Source: CAXQRU01 sp964226685 (GTDB taxonomy: Bacteria; Pseudomonadota; Gammaproteobacteria; Pseudomonadales; Cellvibrionaceae). From it: a stretch of 11,531 bases of DNA. Positions 5,830-11,531 of the stretch are shown piece after piece; the stretch's first letter is position 1, and each line of letters starts with the position of its first letter. The position numbers were made by a program, and so were the translations under genes. Under the pieces are notes generated by a model, which did no database searches, was not told the origin of the DNA, and saw only the letters and a list, made by a program, of their open reading frames with translations. The DNA is taken from positions 1-11,531 of the forward strand of contig CAXQRU010000096.1 in the NCBI GenBank assembly GCA_964226685.1, given 5' to 3'.

Positions 5830-7827
5830 TTAAGTATTTGAAGCTTCACTATTGGTTTCATCCGGTTTTATTGGGGCAGGAGCATTGGGCCATTGGAAAG
5901 CCAGTCGATTCATCGAGTGATCAATTTCAGTGAGTATTACATCGATTTCTGTATCGAGTAAGACATCGCATTCATTCCACTTTAATTCCATTCTTTGATT
6001 ATTGAAAGAAAGTTTATCATGAGCTTGCTCGGTTTTCTTCTTGTTGGGTTTTTTGGCTTGAACAAAGCCTTCAATACCAGAATCCAGTAGTCTAATGCCA
6101 ATGCCTTGGTTACTTAACATGGTAATTTTTGCCTTAAAGTGTTCGCCAATACGTTGACTTAGGAAAATACAAATTAAGCGGTTTTCTAAAAAGCGAATGG
6201 CCTCTTTATTTTTTAACAATGCAGACTTAATTGTGTCTAGTTTTGTATTGGCTTTATTGGCTAACTCTTGCTGGCTAAGAATCTTAATCAGCATATGGTG
6301 GTTATAAAAATCTTGATAGCGTCTAATGGGTGAGCTTACCATCGCGTAGTGTTCAATGCCCAGCCCAAAATGAGGTTTAGGTTCATCACTCAATTCTCCT
6401 GGTTGCAAAAAACGCTGGCAAATCGAGAGCATGGCTTGGTTATCGTTTTGGATCAGGTGCTGCATGATATGACGATAATCATTTAACAATGAGGTATCGG
6501 TAAACTCAATATTCAATTTTTCTTTTAATAGCGCCTCAATATCCGCTCTTCTTTCGGCCTTAAAGCCATCATGAGTATTATGAATGCCAGCGTTATGTTC
6601 AGAAAGTAAAATCCCAGCACAATGATTGATAGCAAGCATCGCCTCCTCAACCATGGTGTGCGCAATGGTTTTTTCACTGGGTTCAATACGCTCAATCTGT
6701 CCCTTTGAATTAGTGTGAAAGCAAAAGTCTTCTCGATTATCGAGCACGATACTGTGCTCGTGCCGGTATCGATTCATTGCCTGAGTACAAGCTTGCAATT
6801 GCTGTAGCGGCTCAAGAAAGGGCTGCGCGTCATCTAATATATTGGCAGCTTCAAAGGCCTCGCCATTTAATAATGCGCTGACTTGCTGATAGCTCAATTT
6901 CGCTTGTGAGCAAATTTGACTGATAAAGAAAGTTGGCTCTGTGATTGCCCCCTCTGCTGAAATGCGCAACTGGCAAACAAGGGCAGGGCGTTTTTGTTGA
7001 GGCATTAGAGAATAGCGCTCAGTCGAGAGCGAGTCGGGCATCATGGGTAAATTCTTGCCTAGAAAATACAAAGTATGCGCTTGCTCAGTCATATATCGAT
7101 CAAGAGGGCTCCCCAGGGCAATTTCACTGCTAGGGTTAGCAATGGCAATCGATAGAAGCCAGCCATCATCAAGGGCTTCAATGCAGAGTGCATCATCCAT
7201 ATCGCGAGTGGCTTGCGAATCGATGGTCACAAACGGCAGGTGGCTGTGATCGTGGTCGGTATTTGGGTAGTCGCTCTTGGAAATCAGCTCATTAACTTGG
7301 GCAATCACTTTTTCTGGATATTGTTCAGAAAGCTGAAATTTTGCCAAGGTATAAGCTCTCTCGATAAACGGCGTTTGAGGGTTTCCTAGAATATCGGTGA
7401 CCTTTGCTTGAGATTTTCCGGTTTTGAAAGGGTGTTGGGTTACCACGCCACAGACAAAGTCACCATCTTGTGCTCCTTTGCGAGCTTTAGGCGGAACAAA
7501 TAGCCAGATAGGGTTCAGTTCTCCCTCGCAAACAATGAAGTGTCCTTTGCCTTTTACCATATAGCGGCCCACCACTTCTTTTAAGGAAGAGTGGAGCAAT
7601 TTGTTGAGTTGAGCCTCATGCTGCTCTCTCTCATTGAGGGTGACAATCACCTCGATACGGTCACCATGAAAAACGCGGCTCATTTGATCGGGGTTGATAA
7701 AGGCTTCTCGTCCGTCGTCTAGAATGGCAAAACCAAAGCGTCCAGATGTTGAACGAACGGTTCCCTCCATGTAGTCGGTGTTTGATCGAATGGCTTCCTT
7801 AATTTGGGACAATTCATTAAATAGCAT
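5830..7827 (-). CDS. rnb: Exoribonuclease II (RNase II)
   Basis: A processive 3'-to-5' hydrolytic exoribonuclease that degrades single-stranded RNA to 5'-mononucleotides and helps in mRNA decay. The 665-aa product (E. coli 644) has two N-terminal cold-shock-like domains (EGTVRSTSGRFGFAI and VFHGDRIEV at about 20-60), the RNB catalytic domain from about 190, and a C-terminal S1-like domain. The four catalytic aspartates are present: D203 in FVTID, then D209, D211 and D212 in RDMDDA. Near the end of RNB are PHFGLGIEHYAMVSSPIRRYQD, with the conserved arginine pair. It is RNase II rather than RNase R: there is no long N-terminal helix-turn-helix or basic tail. The frame extends to a TTG at 7863, but the ATG at 7827 has an AGG site 9 nt upstream and matches the family start. 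Confidence 0.93.
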   Translation of the reverse strand: MLFNELSQIKEAIRSNTDYMEGTVRSTSGRFGFAILDDGREAFINPDQMSRVFHGDRIEVIVTLNEREQHEAQLNKLLHSSLKEVVGRYMVKGKGHFIVCEGELNPIWLFVPPKARKGAQDGDFVCGVVTQHPFKTGKSQAKVTDILGNPQTPFIERAYTLAKFQLSEQYPEKVIAQVNELISKSDYPNTDHDHSHLPFVTIDSQATRDMDDALCIEALDDGWLLSIAIANPSSEIALGSPLDRYMTEQAHTLYFLGKNLPMMPDSLSTERYSLMPQQKRPALVCQLRISAEGAITEPTFFISQICSQAKLSYQQVSALLNGEAFEAANILDDAQPFLEPLQQLQACTQAMNRYRHEHSIVLDNREDFCFHTNSKGQIERIEPSEKTIAHTMVEEAMLAINHCAGILLSEHNAGIHNTHDGFKAERRADIEALLKEKLNIEFTDTSLLNDYRHIMQHLIQNDNQAMLSICQRFLQPGELSDEPKPHFGLGIEHYAMVSSPIRRYQDFYNHHMLIKILSQQELANKANTKLDTIKSALLKNKEAIRFLENRLICIFLSQRIGEHFKAKITMLSNQGIGIRLLDSGIEGFVQAKKPNKKKTEQAHDKLSFNNQRMELKWNECDVLLDTEIDVILTEIDHSMNRLAFQWPNAPAPIKPDETNSEASNT

Positions 7828-8019
7828 GTAAATATACCTAATATTTGCACCTAACAAATGCAAATTTTGTGTTAAAATGGCCAGATTGCCTTTTTATGGA
7901 TCAATTTGACGCATGTGTGTTAAATTAGAGCTTGATAGGGGGCATATGATAGCAGAGAATAGTCCTGTTGACGGGATTATCCTTGATTTTTTAAAGGCTC
8001 TATAGAGGTAGTTTAAGTA
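7828..8019. other. Divergent intergenic region rnb / unknown gene
   Basis: This 192-bp region must hold the promoters of both flanking genes, but I found no convincing -35/-10 pair in either direction. TTGACG occurs at 7906-7911 and 7968-7973 without a good -10 at the right distance. A 9-bp direct repeat, TGTGTTAAA, occurs at 7868-7876 and 7916-7924, and the inverted repeat at 7843-7865 lies next to rnb. A possible 19-codon leader ORF (7946-8005, MIAENSPVDGIILDFLKAL) follows a GGGGG run at 7938-7942; its stop overlaps the AGAGG site of the gene at 8020. Confidence 0.45.
7843..7865. repeat. Inverted repeat upstream of rnb
   Basis: ATTTGCA (7843-7849) and TGCAAAT (7859-7865) are perfect 7-bp arms around a 9-nt spacer, just upstream of the rnb ribosome binding site. 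In rnb mRNA it would form a hairpin about 15 nt before the start codon; as DNA it could be an operator. No clear -35/-10 pair could be set next to it. Confidence 0.4.
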
Positions 8020-8382
8020 ATGAGTACAGACCAATGGCAGATCGATTTAGAGAGGCAAACTGCCGTTCATGAATCTGGTTTTACTGTACATGTCGATGGT
8101 AATTTACGCTTGCCTTTTAGCGTCTCCCCGACCAATGTACCCAGCGATTTTAATGTCATCAAGCAAGCTGCGCTTTTGAGAGAAGGCTTGCAGGTTATGG
8201 TTGAATTATCTGAGGATTCGCAGCCAAGACAAGGACACTCATACGATTATGATGATATGCCTCAAAAACCAGAGAAAAAGTGCCGAATCGTTAATAAACC
8301 CGCTTTTGTTCCTCCGGCTAATCGTCCTGAACGCCCGGTTTTATCTCTAAAAAGTCGCAAAAAAGCCACTAACGAGGCCTGA
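8020..8382 (+). CDS. Hypothetical protein, unrecognised
   Basis: A 120-aa protein I do not recognise. The first 70 residues look folded, with alternating strands (FTVHVDG, LRLPFSV) and a short helix (NVIKQAALLREGLQVMVEL). Residues from about 70 on look disordered: an aromatic-acidic patch (YDYDDM) is followed by a proline- and lysine/arginine-rich tail (RPERPVLSLKSRKK) that could bind nucleic acid or an acidic surface; that is inference. No signal peptide or membrane helix. The ATG at 8020 has AGAGG (8004-8008) 11 nt upstream, a rather long spacing. It diverges from rnb and faces the DUF4202 gene 2 bp away. Its last codons, including AAAAAA for two lysines, form part of the terminator of that opposing operon, which limits how they can vary. 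Confidence 0.7.
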   Translation: MSTDQWQIDLERQTAVHESGFTVHVDGNLRLPFSVSPTNVPSDFNVIKQAALLREGLQVMVELSEDSQPRQGHSYDYDDMPQKPEKKCRIVNKPAFVPPANRPERPVLSLKSRKKATNEA

Positions 8383-8398
8383 TTTCAGCCTGTTAGTG
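8359..8398 (-). terminator. Intrinsic terminator of the cobB-DUF4202 operon
   Basis: CACTAAC (8367-8373) pairs with GTTAGTG (8392-8398), and inside it AGGC (8375-8378) pairs with GCCT (8388-8391) after a single bulged base. On the minus strand the stem is followed after 2 nt by six T residues (complement of A at 8359-8364), a good Rho-independent terminator. On the plus strand the nearest T-run is at about 8411, so termination that way is weaker. The stop codons of both facing genes lie within or next to the loop. Confidence 0.75.
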
Positions 8399-8972
8399 CA
8401 ATAGTTAATAGTTTTTTGCTATCCACGCTCAAGCTGGGTAGCATAAGCTCGGCGCTCAAGCGGCCTCTATCAGACATTTTATGCCATGTCTTCTGTAGTA
8501 TTGTTATCATTTTTTCCATGTCTTGGCTTTTGGCAAAATCATCTAAGTAGTACTGCAAAAAGACAAGACAGATAACGTCTTCCAGGGTTTGGGTATCTTC
8601 ATCGAGTTTGAGACGTTTTTTTTGGAGCATATTACTGACTGTTGTAATGAAGCTATCATCGTAATCTAACGCTTTTAAAATATGACCCGTTTGTTCACTG
8701 TGATATACCGCTAAGTCTTTTCGCCATGTTTTGTAGCCAGCCTTGTCCATAGGGTAATCGGTTCTGGCAATATTCCAGCGACCAATATGTTGTGCATAAC
8801 AAGCAATTTGTAATGCTTCAGAAGCGTTTGGGTTAAAAAGGGCAAGGGTAGCCAGCATCCGTTGAGAATACAAAAATTCTTTTGGGTAATTTTGCCCATT
8901 AAATGCCTCTAAGTTTGGGTCTTTCTTGTTAATTTCATCAATTTTTTCAAATGCTTGTCTCACTTTGTTCAT
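8385..8972 (-). CDS. DUF4202 domain-containing protein
   Basis: A 195-aa all-helical cytoplasmic protein matching the DUF4202 family (PF13875), function unknown. Family stretches are GQNYPKEFLYSQRM at 26-39, AQHIGRWNIARTDYP at 60-74, AGYKTWRKDL at 78-87, H91, a basic QKKRLK at 117-122, and TLEDVICLVFLQYY at 129-142, ending in KTWHKMSDRG. The spacing of Q61-H62, H91 and the LED motif (E131-D132) recalls an HD-domain hydrolase with a changed metal site; this is my inference. The ATG overlaps the cobB stop by 4 bp (ATGA), so translation is coupled to cobB. A terminator directly follows, so this is the last gene of the operon. Confidence 0.85.
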   Translation of the reverse strand: MNKVRQAFEKIDEINKKDPNLEAFNGQNYPKEFLYSQRMLATLALFNPNASEALQIACYAQHIGRWNIARTDYPMDKAGYKTWRKDLAVYHSEQTGHILKALDYDDSFITTVSNMLQKKRLKLDEDTQTLEDVICLVFLQYYLDDFAKSQDMEKMITILQKTWHKMSDRGRLSAELMLPSLSVDSKKLLTIALTG

Positions 8973-9685
8973 AGTGTAACCCCAAAGTATTCCGGTACGA
9001 CTTGTGTTGCTAGACCATAGTGCTGTTCAGCGAATTGTGAGTGGTTTGTAGCGGCTTCTAGGTTTAATTCTACGGTGTGTGCACCATGTGCTCTTGCCAT
9101 TTGCGTAAAACCAGCTGCTGGGTAAACATTACCTGAAGTGCCTATAGCAACGAATAAATCACAACTACTCAAGGCTCGCTCTATGGTATTCATAAATAAG
9201 GGCATTTCCCCAAACCAGACAATGTGTGGGCGTAAATTGCCTTTCATTTGGCAGCAGTTACAGATGTCCTGTTGTGAGGATGGCTCAAACTGCTCGACAA
9301 GCTTATTCGATTTTTTGCAACGCATTTTTAGTAATTCACCATGCATGTGGATCGTTTCTGATCCGGCTTTTTCGTGAAGATTATCAATATTTTGTGTTAT
9401 TAAAGTAAATCCATTTGGTGTTTCTTTTGCAAATTGTGCCAGAGCTAAATGGGCCTTGTTTGGGATGGGGCCACTCAGTAGTTGTTGCCGCCGTTCATTG
9501 TAAAAGCGATGGACTAGATCAGGGTTTTTGACAAAGGCCTCAGGTGTGGCTACGTCTTCGACGCGGTGCTCTTCCCATAGGCCATCAGAAGCCCTAAATG
9601 TTTTGATCCCTGATTCGGCTGAGATTCCGGCGCCAGTGAGCACGACGATGTGTTTCGCATTTTTTGGGGTTATGGTGCTATTCAT
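8969..9685 (-). CDS. cobB: NAD-dependent protein deacylase, CobB/Sir2 family
   Basis: A class III bacterial sirtuin that removes acetyl and succinyl groups from lysines using NAD+, giving nicotinamide and O-acyl-ADP-ribose. The 238-aa product has GAGIS at 18-22 and the FRASDGLWEEH loop (30-40) for NAD binding, Y62-x-x-R65, which recognises acidic acyl chains as in E. coli CobB and SIRT5, QNIDNLH at 98-104, the catalytic H115 in HMHGELLK, cysteines C123, C142, C144 and C145 around the zinc site, RPHIVWFGEMP near 152-162, and GTSGNVYPAAGF. It lacks the long N-terminal extension of full-length E. coli CobB. The ATG at 9685 has only a distant GAGA site. It is the first gene of an operon with DUF4202 (4-bp overlap) and diverges from the diguanylate cyclase gene. 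Confidence 0.94.
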   Translation of the reverse strand: MNSTITPKNAKHIVVLTGAGISAESGIKTFRASDGLWEEHRVEDVATPEAFVKNPDLVHRFYNERRQQLLSGPIPNKAHLALAQFAKETPNGFTLITQNIDNLHEKAGSETIHMHGELLKMRCKKSNKLVEQFEPSSQQDICNCCQMKGNLRPHIVWFGEMPLFMNTIERALSSCDLFVAIGTSGNVYPAAGFTQMARAHGAHTVELNLEAATNHSQFAEQHYGLATQVVPEYFGVTL

Positions 9686-9794
9686 TGTGATCTATGTCTC
9701 GAAAGAAAATTAAAATGATAAAAGAGCTACACTATTGCCTTTACATGAACTATAACATTAGGAAATTTTGACATCACTTCCTATCGTTTTCTTC

Positions 9795-10871
9795 ATGGCT
9801 GACACTATAATACAAAATTCCTTAGTACATCAGTTACTAAAACTCGAAGCTGATCGGGAACAGGTAAGAAAGCATTACCAATCATTTGAGCTTCAAATCA
9901 TGGCCGCTGATTCACTCAACGCTCTTATCGACTTGCTGATCAATCAATCAAAAGAGTATTTTAATCTCAGTTCTGTCAGTTTATGGGTTGTTGATCGGCA
10001 ATACAGTTTGAGTGAGCTGTTGGATTCTGAAAAGCTTATTTCTTATCGTAATAGGCTTCAAATTCGGCACAATGAGGAATTTTTATCAGGCCTCTATGGT
10101 GAGTCTGTCACTGTTCGTTTGGGTAAAGTGCCGCCTTTGACGGCAAACCGACTTTTCCCAACATTAAAAACGACAGCCTCAACGGCATTGATTCCCTTGA
10201 TGAGGCATCACCAATGTGTTGGGAGTTTGCACTTTGCGAGTTCGGATGTGAATCGTTTTAAAGAAGGCAAAAGTGCAGATGTTTTGGAGCATTTTGCTCG
10301 TGTTGTCGCTTTGTGTTTGGAAAATTCTATCAATAAAGAGTATTTGATTCGTCAAAGTTATCGTGACTTGCTCACACAGGTACATAATCGCTTGAGTTTT
10401 GATGAGCAATTACCCAAGATGATTTCTCATGCTCAAAGGACTCAGCAGCCGCTTAGTTGTGCTTTTATAGATGTGGATCATTTTAAGAAAATTAATGATC
10501 AATATGGCCATCAAGCGGGCGATATCTGTTTAAAAAGTATTGCTGCCGTGATTAATACTCAATTGCGTAAGGCGGACTATTTGGCGCGCTTTGGCGGAGA
10601 GGAGTTTGTCATTTTATTGCCAAATTGTCCTCTTGATTCAGCTTTGATGATTGCTGAGCGAGCGAGGGAAGCTGTTGCTGTTCATCAAATAGAAACTCAC
10701 AAACAACAATGGATTTCGGCCACGATTTCTATTGGTGTGGCGAGTTTAGAATTTGAGGAGGAGTCTGTCTTTGATGTAGTCGCTGCCGAGGAACTGCTTT
10801 CACGGGCCGATGAAGCGATGTATCAGGCTAAGAGTCAGGGGCGCAATTGTGTGGTAGCTCATGTGGTTTGA
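9795..10871 (+). CDS. Diguanylate cyclase with GAF/DUF484-like sensor domain
   Basis: Makes cyclic di-GMP from two GTP; c-di-GMP controls the switch between motility and biofilm. From 9795 the product is 358 aa. A short helical start (LVHQLLKLEADREQVRKHY) leads into a GAF-like or DUF484-like domain (about 30-180; SVSLWVVD, STALIPLM, VGSLHFAS). The GGDEF domain (about 190-358) has metal-binding D226 in FIDVDHFKKIND, GGEEF at 267-271, and an inhibitory I-site RxxD at 258-261 exactly five residues upstream, so it should be active and product-inhibited. No membrane segment: it should be cytoplasmic, and the ligand is unknown. The ATG at 9795 lacks a binding site; an in-frame TTG at 9768 has AGGA at 9760 but only 4 nt spacing and would add nine residues. 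Its 3' end overlaps the facing gene by 44 bp. Confidence 0.9.
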   Translation: MADTIIQNSLVHQLLKLEADREQVRKHYQSFELQIMAADSLNALIDLLINQSKEYFNLSSVSLWVVDRQYSLSELLDSEKLISYRNRLQIRHNEEFLSGLYGESVTVRLGKVPPLTANRLFPTLKTTASTALIPLMRHHQCVGSLHFASSDVNRFKEGKSADVLEHFARVVALCLENSINKEYLIRQSYRDLLTQVHNRLSFDEQLPKMISHAQRTQQPLSCAFIDVDHFKKINDQYGHQAGDICLKSIAAVINTQLRKADYLARFGGEEFVILLPNCPLDSALMIAERAREAVAVHQIETHKQQWISATISIGVASLEFEEESVFDVVAAEELLSRADEAMYQAKSQGRNCVVAHVV

Positions 10872-11531
10872 TCAAAAACTGCTGACTCCAAAACTTCCCA
10901 GTGATTAAAAAACCCTGTGTTTCTTTATGATAAGCAATGCCATTGGTTACATTGTTTTTATCAGCTGTAGCCGCTTGTTTGAGTTTGCTCACATCAATGG
11001 TTCCTAAAACACAGCCATCATCGGCTGAAATAAGGTAAATGAGATCATCGTACCAGCGGTTGGCCCATATAATTCCGTTATGATATTCGAGTTCGTTTAA
11101 GTAGTTCACGCCTTTGACCGTTAAGGTTTTTTTGATACCTAACCCCTTGGGGTCTCGAATGGTTAGCTGTTCTGAACCGTCACTCATAATCAAATTTTCT
11201 CCGTCCGTTGTGAGACCCCAGCCTTCACCTTGATAGTGCATCGATCCCTTATAGGACAAACTTTTTTTGTCGAGCAAAATCATAACCCCGGCTTTCCAGG
11301 TCAACACATAGAGTGTATCCCCTATGATGGTTATCCCTTCAGCAAATAGTTCTTTGGGTAAGCGTACATATTTTTTTTGTTGGGTATCAAGATCATATTG
11401 ATAAATGAAGGATTTGCCGTACAGGCCGCTGCTTTCATAAAGTACGTTGTTATCAATGATGAGCCCTTGGGTAAAGTGGTTAGATGGATGTTCTGAGGCA
11501 TGGATTAGCTCAAATGAAATCGTTTTTGCCC
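10828..11531 (-). CDS. Glutaminyl-peptide cyclotransferase (5' end beyond window)
   Basis: The reading frame is open from its TAG stop at 10828 to the right edge, so the start codon lies outside; 233 residues are visible. It matches the plant/bacterial-type glutamine cyclotransferase family (PF05096), a five-bladed beta-propeller that turns N-terminal glutamine into pyroglutamate with loss of ammonia. Visible motifs in order are HFTQGLIID, YESSGLYGKS, FAEGIT, YVLTWKAG, GEGWGLTTDG, MSDGSEQL, LNELEY, IWANRWY, NGIAY and ITGKFWSQ. Related proteins are usually exported with an N-terminal signal, which cannot be seen here. A GTG at 11307 is not the start, because the family motifs continue upstream of it. 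The last 14 or so residues are read from the overlap with the diguanylate cyclase gene and are probably a non-conserved tail. Confidence 0.92.
   Translation of the reverse strand, partial: AKTISFELIHASEHPSNHFTQGLIIDNNVLYESSGLYGKSFIYQYDLDTQQKKYVRLPKELFAEGITIIGDTLYVLTWKAGVMILLDKKSLSYKGSMHYQGEGWGLTTDGENLIMSDGSEQLTIRDPKGLGIKKTLTVKGVNYLNELEYHNGIIWANRWYDDLIYLISADDGCVLGTIDVSKLKQAATADKNNVTNGIAYHKETQGFLITGKFWSQQFLIKPHELPHNCAPDS

Noticed and set aside
7828..7863. rnb start at the TTG at 7863
   Set aside because: No binding site, and it would translate through the inverted repeat; the ATG at 7827 has AGG at 9 nt and fits the family start.
10828..11307. Glutaminyl cyclotransferase as a complete 159-aa protein starting at GTG 11307
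   Set aside because: The frame stays open to the window edge and the upstream residues carry conserved family motifs, so the gene is cut by the window instead.

Overview
The window is a stretch of bacterial chromosome from a gammaproteobacterium. The RdgC, GuaB, GuaA, RNase II, class III CobB and PpiC proteins all read like close relatives of the Escherichia coli and Pseudomonas proteins. The base composition is moderate, slightly AT-rich by eye, and there are YgjV, DUF3081, DUF4202 and HopJ family genes typical of marine gammaproteobacteria. I cannot resolve the order or genus. The first 22 bases are not genomic: they match the Illumina TruSeq read-2 adapter, so position 1 is the end of a contig with untrimmed adapter and real sequence starts near 23.

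Layout, left to right. ppiC (+) lies convergent to a hopJ-rdgC pair (-). A 157-bp divergent control region follows, with a good guaB promoter, a candidate promoter for hopJ-rdgC and an inverted repeat between them. guaB and guaA (+) follow, separated by a textbook intrinsic-terminator hairpin, and a DUF3081 gene starts 2 bp after guaA. Its 3' end overlaps by 20 bp the convergent YgjV-family membrane protein gene (-), which sits 17 bp downstream of the RNase II gene rnb (-). A 192-bp divergent intergenic region with an inverted repeat, a direct repeat and a possible 19-codon leader ORF separates rnb from an unrecognised 120-codon gene (+). That gene's last codons lie inside the terminator of the facing cobB-DUF4202 operon (-), whose two genes overlap by 4 bp. 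A GAF/DUF484-like GGDEF diguanylate cyclase (+) comes next, and its 3' end overlaps by 44 bp a convergent glutaminyl-peptide cyclotransferase gene (-) that runs off the right edge.

The content is mostly housekeeping: GMP synthesis from IMP (guaB, guaA), RNA decay (rnb), recombination control (rdgC), protein folding (ppiC), NAD-dependent protein deacylation (cobB) and c-di-GMP signalling. There are no tRNA or rRNA genes, insertion sequences, CRISPR arrays or phage genes that I can see, and no obvious novel multi-gene system. The points most worth a second look are the terminator between guaB and guaA, the coupling of a sirtuin with a DUF4202 protein, the terminator embedded in the 3' coding end of the unknown gene, and the control elements upstream of rnb and guaB.
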